Positions 1 through 9,322 are shown, numbered from the stretch's first letter. The stretch: 64,000 nt of DNA from Granulosicoccus sp045106855 (GCA_045106855.1 JBGCFI010000030.1:1-64000); one strand, 5' to 3'. The notes: generated from the letters alone by a model not told the origin. Program-made: numbers and translations.

Positions 1-623
1 GGCCGGCAGCCGAGCCTGCACCCGAGCCTGCACCCGGGCCTGCCCCCGAGCCTGCACCCGAGCCTGCACCCGGGCCTGCACCCGGGCCCCCCCCCGAGCC
101 CACCCCCGAGCCCGCCCCCGAGCCCACCCCCGAGCCCACCCCCGAGCCTACCCCCGTGCCTATCCTCGTTCCAATGCCCGGGCCTCCACCCGGGCCTACA
201 CCCGAGCCTACACCCGAGCCCGCACCGGAGCCCGCACCGGAGCCAACGTCAGAGTGGAACAACATAGCTGCATTACAGGACGCAACTGATGTTTCCAGTT
301 CTCTGCCCGAGGAGGTTTTCAATGGAGATCCAGAGGCTATTCTCCGTTACGAGCAAGAGCTGCTAAGTTGGGTACAAAGGTATAAGCGTTATCCCATGCG
401 ACTCAAGCGACGCGGTATTGAAGGTAAGGTGGTACTGGCTTTCACGGTTGGATTAAATGGTGAGTTGATGCACTCTGAAATAGTCCAGGGTAGTGGAGAG
501 ATAGGCTTGGACAAGGCCGCCATGGAACTTCTGAAATCCGCAGCGCCCATGCCATCCATTCCGGATGAATTGAATCTGTCAGAATATACGGTACGAATCC
601 CTGTGAGGTATACGATCCGTTAG
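1..623 (+). CDS. TonB-like energy transducer (5' end cut by window edge)
   Basis: The reading frame is open from base 3 to the TAG at 621-623, so this is the C-terminal 206 residues of a longer gene. The first ~80 residues are a proline-rich run of PEP, PGP and PTP units, the type of periplasm-spanning linker found in TonB. The last ~90 residues look like a TonB C-terminal domain: an RYPMRLKRRGIEGKVV stretch, a V-G-L-N-G turn, then a helix with LDKAAMELLKSA and a final VPVRYTI strand. TonB proteins couple the ExbBD proton-motive-force complex to outer-membrane receptors. No N-terminal membrane anchor is visible because it lies outside the window. The gene ends 11 nt from the convergent transporter gene. 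A GTG at 156 is an internal codon, not the likely start. Confidence 0.8.
   Translation, partial: PAAEPAPEPAPGPAPEPAPEPAPGPAPGPPPEPTPEPAPEPTPEPTPEPTPVPILVPMPGPPPGPTPEPTPEPAPEPAPEPTSEWNNIAALQDATDVSSSLPEEVFNGDPEAILRYEQELLSWVQRYKRYPMRLKRRGIEGKVVLAFTVGLNGELMHSEIVQGSGEIGLDKAAMELLKSAAPMPSIPDELNLSEYTVRIPVRYTIR
3..240 (+). repeat. Proline-rich (PEP/PGP/PTP) coding repeat of TonB linker
   Basis: Near-tandem 6- and 12-nt units of the type ccc gag cct gca encode alternating Pro-Glu, Pro-Gly and Pro-Thr/Ala pairs. The tract is C-rich on this strand. Such tracts form the rigid extended linker of TonB and can change length by slippage. Confidence 0.7.
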
Positions 624-634
624 TTATCGCAACG

Positions 635-1555
635 TTAGCGTCGCCACACAACGGCGACATCCTGATTTTTGGGCGCTGGAGGCTGATTGCACGGTTCTAC
701 GTGAATCAGTACATCTGACAATTGGGGTAATTGTTTGAGAAGTGCCGCTTTCAGGTTGTGAGCAATGGTGTGACCTGCGCGAACGGTTATATCTCCACAA
801 ACTACGAGGTGTAAATCGACGTGATACATGAGACCGGCTTTTCTGACAAAGCACTTCTCGGTTTCCACGACACCACCAACAGACTGGGCTATCTGCCGAA
901 TGTTACTGATAAGATCATCATGCAGTTGCTCGTCCATGAGTTCGCCAAGGGCAGGGCGAAAAATGAGGTAGGCATTGAATACGATAACCACAGAGGCAAG
1001 TAACGCCGCCCAGTCATCCGCGTTTTCATAGCCGTCACCTAAAGCAATGGCAACACTGATACCGATGAATGCTGTTAGTGAAGTAATAGCATCACTTCGA
1101 TGATGCCAGGCATCCGCTGTTAGTAAGGTACTGTTTATCTGCTTGCCACGTTTTACGACATAGCGGTACGACATCTCTTTGATGACAATAATGCCTGCCA
1201 GTACAAACAGAGTAAATGTCTCAGGAACCTCGTGCGGCGTGCGAATGTTATCGATGCTTTCAAAGGCGATTAACGCTGCCGAACCCAATAGAATACCAAC
1301 GACAGTGAACGTCAGTAAGGGTTCGACCCGACCATGGCCATACGGGTGATTTTCATCAGGCGGCTTGGTGGCGTACTTGATACCTACAAGCACCAGCAAA
1401 GAGGAAAATACGTCGGTTAAGGATTCTATGGCATCCGCAACGAGCGCGTAGGAGTTGCCAGTGATTCCGGCGATAACCTTTATCAGTGCAAGTGCTGCAT
1501 TGCCACAAATACTGAAAATAATAGTGTGGGTAGCAACCTCTTGTGTAGTTTTCAC
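635..1555 (-). CDS. Cation diffusion facilitator (CDF) family metal efflux transporter
   Basis: A 306-residue CDF protein, an inner-membrane proton antiporter for divalent metals such as Zn, Fe or Mn. The N-terminal half has the family signature in helix 2 (SYALVADAIESLTDVFSS, carrying the paired metal-site Asp residues), then HPYGHGRVEPLL, several hydrophobic segments and a second metal-site helix around TADAWHHRSDAITS. The C-terminal ~90 residues form the cytoplasmic regulatory domain. The longest frame starts at ATG 1594, but GTG at 1555 overlaps the pdeM stop as GTGA and is preceded by an AAAGGT Shine-Dalgarno-like sequence, so that start is preferred. The substrate metal cannot be told from the sequence. 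It is probably translationally coupled to pdeM. Confidence 0.9.
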   Translation of the reverse strand: MKTTQEVATHTIIFSICGNAALALIKVIAGITGNSYALVADAIESLTDVFSSLLVLVGIKYATKPPDENHPYGHGRVEPLLTFTVVGILLGSAALIAFESIDNIRTPHEVPETFTLFVLAGIIVIKEMSYRYVVKRGKQINSTLLTADAWHHRSDAITSLTAFIGISVAIALGDGYENADDWAALLASVVIVFNAYLIFRPALGELMDEQLHDDLISNIRQIAQSVGGVVETEKCFVRKAGLMYHVDLHLVVCGDITVRAGHTIAHNLKAALLKQLPQLSDVLIHVEPCNQPPAPKNQDVAVVWRR

Positions 1556-2292
1556 GATCGCGACCTTTTGACCACTGGTACTTTCATGACGCATTCGGGA
1601 TCTGTCATGTAAACGGAATCAGTTTTAGCGTCCGGTTTTATGATAACACCGCCGGTAAATTCTCCGAAGGCGGGTAACACTGCATAGCGTTTGCGAAACC
1701 AGAAAGCTGGAGCTCTCACACCCGCACGTCTGCTACTTCGGAGCTGGTAGGCTGGGTGCAGATGTCCGCACAAGACATAAGCTTGCGGGTCCTCACAAGG
1801 TTCATGGTGCAATGCAAGCTTTGCCACGTTGAGTGACGAGGCATGCCAGGTAAGCCGGGAATCGATAAGCTTACGTCCAGCTTGGCGATCATGATTGCCG
1901 GCGACCACTTCCACATCCAGATCAGGGTGACTGTCCATGAGTCTGGTGAGCTCACCCAGCCAGAACTCACGTTTGCTGGGCACGTTGTGCATGAAATCAC
2001 CTAGCACGATCAGTCGTCGGGCACCGCTATTGTTTGCAAGAGTAAATAATCGTTGCAAGGTAGATTCGCTGATGCCTCCCGGTATGGCGATGCCATGGCG
2101 GGCAAACACGTGTTCCTTGCCAACGTGTACGTCTGCTGCAAAAAGTATGTGTTGTGCAGGCCAGTACATGACACGCTGTGGATGCAGCAAAAATTCTTCT
2201 CCACTGTGTGTCACCGCAAGGCACTGGGCCGTAAATTCATTCACAATGGCATCATGCTCAGCTATGAGTTGCGGCAGCTTGTTCCAGATCAT
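1552..2292 (-). CDS. pdeM: Ligase-associated DNA damage response phosphoesterase PdeM
   Basis: A 246-residue calcineurin-type metallophosphoesterase. The metal-binding motifs are in the expected order: DVHVGKE, GDFMHN, GNHD and a C-terminal GHLHP. PdeM proteins are usually encoded with the Lhr-type helicase, an MBL-fold exonuclease and an ATP-dependent DNA ligase, and act in DNA damage response. Here the gene overlaps the upstream lhr by 35 nt and the downstream CDF gene by 4 nt, so it is the middle gene of a compact operon. The ATG at 2292 lies inside the end of lhr; no strong Shine-Dalgarno is visible, which suggests coupled translation. The biochemical substrate of the family is not settled. 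Confidence 0.88.
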   Translation of the reverse strand: MIWNKLPQLIAEHDAIVNEFTAQCLAVTHSGEEFLLHPQRVMYWPAQHILFAADVHVGKEHVFARHGIAIPGGISESTLQRLFTLANNSGARRLIVLGDFMHNVPSKREFWLGELTRLMDSHPDLDVEVVAGNHDRQAGRKLIDSRLTWHASSLNVAKLALHHEPCEDPQAYVLCGHLHPAYQLRSSRRAGVRAPAFWFRKRYAVLPAFGEFTGGVIIKPDAKTDSVYMTDPECVMKVPVVKRSRS

Positions 2293-4714
2293 TCAGCACG
2301 CTTTGAAGTCGTTGCTTGAAACTCTGTGACGTCATTGTCTGGCTGTTAAGGCTCTCGGCCCAAAGCGGAAAAGACAAGGGGGTTAGTCTCGCGGGGTAGA
2401 GCAAATGCCAACGACGTTTTTCCAGTCTCTTCAAGGCAGACTCCAGGCGCGAAAATTCCAGTTGTTGTTCAAGCACTTCTTGTCTTGCCTGATCCAGAAG
2501 CAGGTTATCAGTGTCATAGTTTACCAGTACATCAAATATCAGGCTGCTGGACGCTTGTACTTGCCGGGCAGTTTTGACTTTCCCCGGATAGCCATCAAAG
2601 ACGAGACCGGCGATACGCGCAATGTCTCTGAAACGGCGTTTGGCTATCTCGCTTGCGTTAATAGAGCCAAGGATATCGGAGAGCAGCCCCTGTGTACTGA
2701 AGACTGTTTTAAGTTGTTTGATGTTCACCGTGAATTCTGTCGGACTTTGCAGCTCAAAGCCGTAGTCGTTAATTTGCAGAGTGAACGTCAATGGCGCCAG
2801 TGCAGAAAGTCGTAACGCAATTAGCATAGCCAGACCTTCATGTGCCAGGCGTCCTGCAAACGGAAAACAGAAAAGGCTATGACCTTCCCGCGTGCTGATA
2901 TATTCGATAAGAAAGTCATCGGGTCCGGGCAATAGTGACAATCGGCGTTGCATGTCCAGGATAGAACTTATGCAGTCCAGTTCAGGACTGCTGGCCAGCC
3001 CGCGATTCCACAGATCCAGGGTCTCCTGAACGCTATCGGCAAGTTCCGATGTTAGTGGCATCTGTGTGCCCCACCAGCGCGGTACGGCACTACTGCGTTT
3101 TTTGGTCTTGCGCACATAGGCTGTCATATCGCGTAAGCGGACAAGTTCCAGTTGCCTGCCGGCAAATTGAAAGGATTGACCGGGTTTGAGTCTGGCAATG
3201 AAGCTCTCTTCAGTACTACCCAACCGTTTGCCACCCTGAAATGCGACACTTATCTGGGCGTCACTAGATATGGTGCCGATCGTCATTCGGTGACGTTGTT
3301 GTATTTCCTTGTTCATGACACGATGCGTACCTGCAACGTTGATCACTTTGTGGTACTGAGGGTAGCCCTGCAATGCCTGTCCCCCACGCGTAATAAAGTC
3401 CATAACCCATTGCCACTGTTCATCACTGATTGTGGTAAATGCCTGTGTGCTGCGTATCTCCTTGAGCATCTGTTCGGGTTCGAATCCAGCGCCCATAGCG
3501 ATTGTCACTAGATGCTGACTCAATACGTCCAGCGACAAGGTCGGTGAATGTCGACCCTCAATTCGTCCGGCATCCAGAGCACGTCGTACTGCAGCGACCT
3601 CAACCAGTTCCAGGGCATTGGTGGGAACACAAAGTATGCGAGATGTTGCCCCCGGACGGTGACCGCTCCGGCCGGCTCGTTGCAGCAGTCTTGCCACACC
3701 CTTTGGGCTGCCTACCTGCAAAACCTGATCGACAGGGCTGAAGTCAACTCCAAGGTCAAGTGACGATGTACAGACAACGCAACTGAGGGTACCCTGTCGA
3801 AGTCTGTTTTCTATATCAGTGCGAAGTTTGCGATCCAGTGAGCCATGGTGCAAGGCAATGCTATCCAGCCAGTCCGGACGAGCGTCCAGCAATGCCTGAA
3901 ACCAGAGTTCAGCCTGTGAGCGTGTGTTGGTAAACAGTAGTGTGGTACCGGCACCTTCCAATGCTTGTATAACGGGCTGTACAAGTTGCAAACCCAGATG
4001 ACCTGACCATTTGAAGTGTTCGCTGTTTTCGGGAAGCACGCAGCGTACTTCAACGGACCGGGGTTCAACACCTTGGATCAATACTCCTTGATTGTCGGGT
4101 CCGAGCAGGCTCAGCATTGCTTCATCAAGATTGGCAAGTGTGGCTGACACCCCCCAGATACGCAATTGTCCACACAGCTTTCTCAGTCGTGCAAGGCAGA
4201 GCTGCAATTGCACACCTCGCTTGCTGCCCATGAGCTCGTGCCATTCATCAACGACGATTGTGTGAATACCTTGCAAGCCAATCTCCGCTCCGGGATAGCT
4301 GAGCATTACCGATAAACTCTCTGGCGTCGTTACCAGGGCATAGGGAGGCTGTGAGCGTTGCTTGCCGCGACGGCTGCTTGATGTGTCGCCGGTACGAATC
4401 TCTACGCTTACTGGAACATTCAAAGCATTACATGCCGTTTGTAAGTTGCTGCAGGTATCGTTGGCCAACGCGCGTAATGGTGTTATCCAGAGCACGCGCA
4501 AAGGTTCGTTGTCAGCAGCGTCGGCAAGTTGCATGGCACCTTGAACGGGTCCAAGCCAGGCAGCCAGGGTTTTACCGCTTCCTGTTGGCGAATGGATTAA
4601 TCCGGATTGGCCGCGGTGCCAGGCGTGCCAGGCCTTTTTCTGAAAGTCGAATACCGTCCAGTTATTCGACGCATACCATTGCCGGGTTCTTTCTATTGCC
4701 CAGCGTGGCTTCAT
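2258..4714 (-). CDS. lhr: Ligase-associated DEXH-box DNA helicase (Lhr family)
   Basis: An 818-residue superfamily 2 helicase of the bacterial Lhr-core type. Visible motifs are the Walker A (TGSGKT near residue 45), the DEWHE Walker B (DEXH), SATLAN (motif III) and QRAGRSGHRPG (motif VI), followed by a long winged-helix and Lhr-specific C-terminal region. Its length fits the short ligase-associated Lhr class rather than the ~1,500-residue Lhr. It is expected to translocate 3'-5' on single-stranded DNA and unwind DNA or RNA:DNA duplexes in repair. It is the first gene of lhr-pdeM-CDF. The ATP-dependent ligase and MBL exonuclease that usually accompany it are not next to it. Confidence 0.9.
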   Translation of the reverse strand: MKPRWAIERTRQWYASNNWTVFDFQKKAWHAWHRGQSGLIHSPTGSGKTLAAWLGPVQGAMQLADAADNEPLRVLWITPLRALANDTCSNLQTACNALNVPVSVEIRTGDTSSSRRGKQRSQPPYALVTTPESLSVMLSYPGAEIGLQGIHTIVVDEWHELMGSKRGVQLQLCLARLRKLCGQLRIWGVSATLANLDEAMLSLLGPDNQGVLIQGVEPRSVEVRCVLPENSEHFKWSGHLGLQLVQPVIQALEGAGTTLLFTNTRSQAELWFQALLDARPDWLDSIALHHGSLDRKLRTDIENRLRQGTLSCVVCTSSLDLGVDFSPVDQVLQVGSPKGVARLLQRAGRSGHRPGATSRILCVPTNALELVEVAAVRRALDAGRIEGRHSPTLSLDVLSQHLVTIAMGAGFEPEQMLKEIRSTQAFTTISDEQWQWVMDFITRGGQALQGYPQYHKVINVAGTHRVMNKEIQQRHRMTIGTISSDAQISVAFQGGKRLGSTEESFIARLKPGQSFQFAGRQLELVRLRDMTAYVRKTKKRSSAVPRWWGTQMPLTSELADSVQETLDLWNRGLASSPELDCISSILDMQRRLSLLPGPDDFLIEYISTREGHSLFCFPFAGRLAHEGLAMLIALRLSALAPLTFTLQINDYGFELQSPTEFTVNIKQLKTVFSTQGLLSDILGSINASEIAKRRFRDIARIAGLVFDGYPGKVKTARQVQASSSLIFDVLVNYDTDNLLLDQARQEVLEQQLEFSRLESALKRLEKRRWHLLYPARLTPLSFPLWAESLNSQTMTSQSFKQRLQSVLNDLEQAAATHS

Positions 4715-4845
4715 TGTGCTGATAGTTGTTTGAATGAATCCGGCGCCATGACATGATCAGATGGCCTCAGGTTCGCTGACACCAGATTACACTGTCTGGA
4801 AGTAATTAGATTAAAGTGCATTCCAGTATCAGGTGGCTGTGATGT

Positions 4846-5634
4846 CTAGTTGCAGACTTGTCCGACTAATTTGACAAGTTCATTGTTTATGTACGACAAA
4901 GAACTCTCGTCGGATAGTCGATGATCAGCAGTGTGCAGCAGGGTAAGCCTTGCATCGTGATATTCAGGCATCTTGTTCATTAGCTGAACCGAAAAATCGA
5001 ATGGAACAACGGTATCGGCTGTACCGTGAATAAGCCTTGCCGGGCAACGCAATCTGGACAATACATCATTGTCCAGTAGCGATAACTCGCTTGCACTGTC
5101 CAGCAGAGCCTGTGTCACCGGATGAGGTGATTCGTACTCGTTTTCCAGATTGATAGCCTGGCCTTGCTGGAGATCCCAAACCTGCGCAACCGAAAGGTTC
5201 GGCAACACAAGCCGTTGAAGAAAGTCAGGCGCAGCTGCGATTAACAACAGCCCTGCAATGGAATCGGGCCGTCGTAAACTGGCAAGCGTTGCCAGCCAGG
5301 CACCCATGGATGAGCCAACCAGAATGGTTGGCATCTGCTGCTGGTCCAGCACAGCTAAGGTGTCGTCCAGCCAATCGTTTAGTGTGAAGCCTGACGGTTC
5401 CCCGCCGCTTTGGCCATGGCCCCGGTAGTCAAAGCGCGTGTAGTGCCAGCCATGGCTTTGGCAAAGCGCTGCCAGTGCTGTGGCTTTTGTGCCTTGCATC
5501 GCCGAGTGAAACCCACCGCAGAACATGATATGCGCTGGGCTGCCTGAGGTTGTAGCATGATCGTGACTAACGGCCAGTTCAAGATCACCGGTATGGCTGT
5601 AGGTACTAAAGGTCACATCTGTTGAAGTAGTCAT
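4846..5634 (-). CDS. Alpha/beta hydrolase (ABHD10/YqiA-like)
   Basis: A 262-residue soluble alpha/beta hydrolase. The oxyanion region (FCGGFHSAMQG), the RFDYRGHGQSGG turn and the nucleophile elbow GSSMG (Ser ~109) are clear. A C-terminal GTADTVVPF supplies the likely catalytic Asp and ADHRL the His. The best match in style is the ABHD10-like thioesterase/esterase group, but the substrate cannot be read from the sequence. The frame extends to 5700, but that would overlap the divergent lutA, so the internal ATG at 5634 (MTTSTDV) was chosen. It is divergent from lutA with a ~40-nt shared promoter region. Confidence 0.75.
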   Translation of the reverse strand: MTTSTDVTFSTYSHTGDLELAVSHDHATTSGSPAHIMFCGGFHSAMQGTKATALAALCQSHGWHYTRFDYRGHGQSGGEPSGFTLNDWLDDTLAVLDQQQMPTILVGSSMGAWLATLASLRRPDSIAGLLLIAAAPDFLQRLVLPNLSVAQVWDLQQGQAINLENEYESPHPVTQALLDSASELSLLDNDVLSRLRCPARLIHGTADTVVPFDFSVQLMNKMPEYHDARLTLLHTADHRLSDESSLSYINNELVKLVGQVCN

Positions 5635-5675
5635 TGGAGTAGTATAAGCCCACACTGGTTGAACCCGGAGCCTGA

Positions 5676-6491
5676 ATGAACAGCCCCGAAGAAGACGCAT
5701 CCCACATTACCCCGCACGTAGGCCTCTTTGTCACTTGTCTGGTCGATCTGCATCGTCCCGGCGTTGGTTTTGCCGCGATCAAACTGCTTGAGCAAGCGGG
5801 TTGCCTTGTTAGCGTGCCTGATTCGCAGACCTGTTGCGGACAACCAGCGTTCAACAGCGGTGATGATGGTTCCTCGCGCCAGATTGCCATGAACACCATT
5901 ATGGCCTTTGAGGGCTTTGACTATATTGTCGTGCCGTCGGGCTCCTGTGCCGGCATGATGATCGAACATTACCCGGCGTTATTCAAGGATGAGCCAGCCT
6001 GGTTGAGTAAGGCAAAAGCGTTTTCAGACCGATGCCATGAGCTGCTCAGTTTCCTGGTTGATGTGCGGGGTATGACTGACTTCGGCGCGCGTTTTGATCA
6101 GAGCGTGACCTACCACGATAGTTGCAGTGGTCTGCGTGAATTGGGTATCCACCGGCAGCCTCGTCAATTGATGCAAGATATTGAAGGGCTGGAGTTGACG
6201 GAAATGCAAGATACCGATGTATGCTGCGGCTTCGGAGGAACTTTCTGTGTCAAGTATCCCGATATCTCCGAACGCATGGTCAGTGACAAGGTCGCGCTCG
6301 CAAGTCAGACCGGCGCCAGTACACTTCTCGGTGGAGATATGGGGTGTCTGCTGAATATCAGCGGAAGGTTGTGTCGTCTTGACCAGACTATGTCTGTCTA
6401 CCATGTTGCTGAAGTACTGGCGGGTATGGCAGATGGCCCGGCGATCGGCAAAGGCTCGGGCGTATCGTTCACCCCGCCGGTACAAAAGTAA
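5676..6491 (+). CDS. lutA: L-lactate utilization Fe-S protein LutA (YkgE family)
   Basis: A 271-residue protein with two CCG domains: TCCGQPAFNSG near residue 50 and VCCGFGGTFCVKY near residue 185, together with GSCAGM and YHDSCSG. These cysteine-rich motifs bind a noncubane Fe-S centre in the LutA/GlpC/HdrB family. LutABC is a cytoplasmic L-lactate oxidising complex (YkgEFG in E. coli). The ATG at 5676 is preceded by GGAG at a good distance. lutB starts 8 nt downstream and lutC overlaps lutB, so this is the head of lutABC. No lactate permease or LldR-type regulator is adjacent. Confidence 0.92.
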   Translation: MNSPEEDASHITPHVGLFVTCLVDLHRPGVGFAAIKLLEQAGCLVSVPDSQTCCGQPAFNSGDDGSSRQIAMNTIMAFEGFDYIVVPSGSCAGMMIEHYPALFKDEPAWLSKAKAFSDRCHELLSFLVDVRGMTDFGARFDQSVTYHDSCSGLRELGIHRQPRQLMQDIEGLELTEMQDTDVCCGFGGTFCVKYPDISERMVSDKVALASQTGASTLLGGDMGCLLNISGRLCRLDQTMSVYHVAEVLAGMADGPAIGKGSGVSFTPPVQK

Positions 6492-6498
6492 CGCTGAT

Positions 6499-7956
6499 AT
6501 GCAATCTCAATCGCACAGCTTTAAAATCAACGCCAGTAAGGCACTGCTTGATGACGATCTTAAACAGGCTTTGGGTAACGTCAAGGATGGATTCATCGGA
6601 AAACGTGCGGCGGCAGTTGCGCTGGTGCCGGAGTGGCAGCAGATACGTACCGAGGCAAAGCAATTAAAGAATCATGTGCTGGAAAATCTTGACCATTATC
6701 TGTTGGCTTACGAATCCAGAGTAATCGATAACGGGGGAAATGTTCACTGGGCATCGACTTCATCAGATGCAAACGACATTATCGTTGATATCTGCAAGTC
6801 AGTGGGTGCGCGCACAGTCACCAAGGGTAAGTCTATGGTGGGTGAGGAAGCCAACCTCAACCTGGCTATCGAACAAGCAGGTATGCAGGCCATAGAGACA
6901 GATCTTGGCGAATACATCATTCAGCTTGCCAAAGAGGCACCCAGTCATATTATTGCCCCGGCTATCCACAAGACACGTGAGCAGGTGTCAGACTTGTTTC
7001 AAGAGCATCATGCACAGTATGGATTGCATGAGAGGCTTGTCGACCGAACTGCGCTCGTCAACGAAGCTCGATCTGTACTGCGCGAGAAATTTCGCGCCGC
7101 TGATGTCGGTATTACCGGTGCGAACTTTCTTATCGCAGAGACGGGGCAACATGTGCTGGTGACGAATGAAGGCAATGGCGATCTGACATCCAATCTGCCG
7201 CGTGTGCAGATTATTATTGTCGGTATTGAAAAAGTTGTCCCGACCCTTGAAGACGCCAGTTGCCTGTTAAGATTGTTGGCACGAAGTGCAACTGGACAGC
7301 ACTTTTCAAACTACACCAGTCTTATGAGTGGGCCCGTTCGTGAAGGTGACACTGATGGGCCAGATCAGTTTCACGTCATTCTGGTTGATAATCATCGTAC
7401 CGATATGCTTGCCGGCGAATTGCGCGAGATGCTGCGCTGCTTTCGTTGCGGAGCATGTCTGAATCACTGCCCAGTCTACGGTGCCGTTGGTGGACATGCG
7501 TACGGCTGGGTGTACCCGGGGCCGATGGGGTCGGTGGTAACACCGGCCATGATTGGTATCGAGAACGCTCCGGACCTACCACATGCATGCACGCTTAATG
7601 GTCGATGTGCTGAGGTTTGTCCCATGAGCATTCCATTGCCCGGATTACTCAGGGAGCATCGTCGCCAGACGTTCATCAAGTCGTTGCAATCGCCTTCAGC
7701 GCGCTATGGACTGGGTATCTGGGCGGCCATTGCCAAACGTCCAGCCATTTACCACTTGTTGACAACCATAGGAGTCAGGCTGCTTGCCGGCATAGGTAGA
7801 AAGCGAGGCAGATTTCGACGATTGCCGCTGGCGTCAGCCTGGACGAAAGGGCGTGACCTGCCAGCGCCGCAAGGTCCGTCGACATTCATGCAACAATACC
7901 GCTCCTCTGGACACGGCAACAGTCAAGCCGGGCGTAAGCGGACACTTGAACCATGA
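6499..7956 (+). CDS. lutB: L-lactate utilization ferredoxin-type protein LutB
   Basis: A 485-residue LutB protein. The N-terminal half is the LUD domain (TKGKSMVGEEANLN, FLIAETGQHVLVTNEGN). The C-terminal part holds two 4Fe-4S motifs, CFRCGACLNHCP and CTLNGRCAEVCP. It is the electron-transfer subunit of the lactate oxidation complex. The frame is open from 6379 inside lutA, but the ATG at 6499 (MQSQSHSF) follows the lutA stop by 7 nt and matches the usual N-terminus. It overlaps lutC by 4 nt (ATGA). Confidence 0.92.
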   Translation: MQSQSHSFKINASKALLDDDLKQALGNVKDGFIGKRAAAVALVPEWQQIRTEAKQLKNHVLENLDHYLLAYESRVIDNGGNVHWASTSSDANDIIVDICKSVGARTVTKGKSMVGEEANLNLAIEQAGMQAIETDLGEYIIQLAKEAPSHIIAPAIHKTREQVSDLFQEHHAQYGLHERLVDRTALVNEARSVLREKFRAADVGITGANFLIAETGQHVLVTNEGNGDLTSNLPRVQIIIVGIEKVVPTLEDASCLLRLLARSATGQHFSNYTSLMSGPVREGDTDGPDQFHVILVDNHRTDMLAGELREMLRCFRCGACLNHCPVYGAVGGHAYGWVYPGPMGSVVTPAMIGIENAPDLPHACTLNGRCAEVCPMSIPLPGLLREHRRQTFIKSLQSPSARYGLGIWAAIAKRPAIYHLLTTIGVRLLAGIGRKRGRFRRLPLASAWTKGRDLPAPQGPSTFMQQYRSSGHGNSQAGRKRTLEP

Positions 7957-8615
7957 ATGCGCGTGATGAGGTGTTAGCCAGAATCGCTGCGGCGTTGGAC
8001 AGACCTGACACTGGTAAAACTGCAAGTATTGATAATCAGCCACCAGATGTGACTGCTCGCCTGCAAGGTGCACATCGACATACATTGCCGCGGGTGGGTG
8101 ACGACCTTGTCACCACACTGATGGATTCTATGGAATCTGTTCTGATAAGTGTCGTGCGATTGCAATCCATTAACGATTGCGTCGCTGCCATTGACTGGTA
8201 TCTTGAGTCTGAGGGAATAGATGCCTCGAGCGCGGGATCAGTCACCATAGCGCCCGCATTGGATTCACTGGCATGGCCGCAACACTTCGCATCAGGCCCT
8301 GCATCAGGTGTTGAAAAAGTGAGCGTTACACCTTGTATTGCCGCTGTTGCGGAAACCGGTAGCATTGTGACGATCAGCGGCCAGCAAACACCGGCCACAC
8401 TAAATTTCTTACCGGAAACGCATATTATTGTGGTCCGCGAATCGCAGGTAGTGAGGCATGTTGATGATGTATTTCCTTTGATCCGCTCGCTGGACATACT
8501 GCCCAGGGCAGTAAATTTCGTGACTGGGCCCTCACGCACGGCAGATATTGAACAGACGCTCGAAATTGGTGCTCACGGGCCGCGACGAATGCACGTTTTA
8601 TTATTGCCAGATTGA
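7953..8615 (+). CDS. lutC: L-lactate utilization protein LutC (LUD domain)
   Basis: A 220-residue LUD-domain protein and third component of LutABC. The conserved core is visible: AAVAETGSIVTISG, then the PETHIIVVRESQVV strand and a C-terminal GPSRTADIEQTLEIGAHGPRRM, the LUD signature (GPSRTADIE...GVHGP), here with AHGP in place of VHGP. Start ATG 7953 overlaps the lutB stop by 4 nt and the stop overlaps the next gene if its TTG is used, so the four genes are transcribed together. Confidence 0.9.
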   Translation: MNARDEVLARIAAALDRPDTGKTASIDNQPPDVTARLQGAHRHTLPRVGDDLVTTLMDSMESVLISVVRLQSINDCVAAIDWYLESEGIDASSAGSVTIAPALDSLAWPQHFASGPASGVEKVSVTPCIAAVAETGSIVTISGQQTPATLNFLPETHIIVVRESQVVRHVDDVFPLIRSLDILPRAVNFVTGPSRTADIEQTLEIGAHGPRRMHVLLLPD

Positions 8616-8617
8616 AA

Positions 8618-9322
8618 ATGCTAAACGCCCCTGATTGTATAAATACTCTACGCGTCATCTCGTTTGACCTTGACGATACTTTTTGGGATTGTGCCCCCGC
8701 TATTGCCAACGCAGAGCAAGCGTTGTTCGATTGGCATGTCAAGCACACACCCAGAATAACTTCAGCACACAATCCAGCATCTCTGGCGCAGTTTCGTTCA
8801 CGCGTGCGTGAGCAGAATCCGCATCTTGGAGGGTGTGTCACTGCGATGCGACTACACGGGTTACGGATCTTGTTGGACCAATTTGACTACCCTCAGTCTC
8901 TGGCAGATGAGGCTTTTGACGTCTTTTATCGCGCTCGTAGCGAGGTTGTCATTTACCCAAGGGTAATCGAGTTGTTACAGTCCTTGAAAGAGCGCTACTC
9001 TCTGGCTGCTATCACTAACGGTAACGCCGATCTTGAGCATATCGGAATTGCTCAGTATTTCGATCAGGTGTATGCCGCTGATCTGACCCTGAAGGCCAAG
9101 CCGCATAGCGATATGTTTCATCGCTGTCTTGAGCATTTCGGGGTTACTGGTAATCAGATGTTGCACATTGGCGACAATCCGGTGGCGGATATAGCAGGTG
9201 GGCTAGCTGCCGGTGTGCGGACTCTCTGGTTCAATCAGCACGGAGTTGATTGGTCTGAGCAGGCGAGTGCACCGCACTATGAAGCGAGATCAATAGCTGA
9301 GATTCAAAAATTATTGAGCTAG
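8618..9322 (+). CDS. HAD-superfamily phosphatase, YigB-like
   Basis: A 234-residue HAD subfamily IA hydrolase. Motif I is FDLDDT (nucleophile Asp17, acid/base Asp19), motif II is AITNGNA, a Lys follows in LKAKPHSDMF, and motif IV is HIGDNPVADI. The TNGNA motif and overall layout resemble E. coli YigB, one of the phosphatases that dephosphorylate 5-amino-6-(5-phosphoribitylamino)uracil in riboflavin synthesis; that role is an inference. A TTG at 8612 overlaps the lutC stop, but ATG 8618 is more likely. It is the last gene of the lut run, although no link to lactate metabolism is obvious. Confidence 0.8.
   Translation: MLNAPDCINTLRVISFDLDDTFWDCAPAIANAEQALFDWHVKHTPRITSAHNPASLAQFRSRVREQNPHLGGCVTAMRLHGLRILLDQFDYPQSLADEAFDVFYRARSEVVIYPRVIELLQSLKERYSLAAITNGNADLEHIGIAQYFDQVYAADLTLKAKPHSDMFHRCLEHFGVTGNQMLHIGDNPVADIAGGLAAGVRTLWFNQHGVDWSEQASAPHYEARSIAEIQKLLS

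Noticed and set aside
1556..1594. ATG start of the CDF gene at 1594
   Set aside because: It would extend the overlap with pdeM to 43 nt; the GTG at 1555 has a better ribosome site and a 4-nt overlap.
6379..6498. Longer N-terminus of LutB
   Set aside because: It lies inside lutA in another frame and is not like LutB N-termini.
8036..8539. 167-codon minus-strand frame opposite lutC
   Set aside because: Shadow frame of a clear LutC gene.
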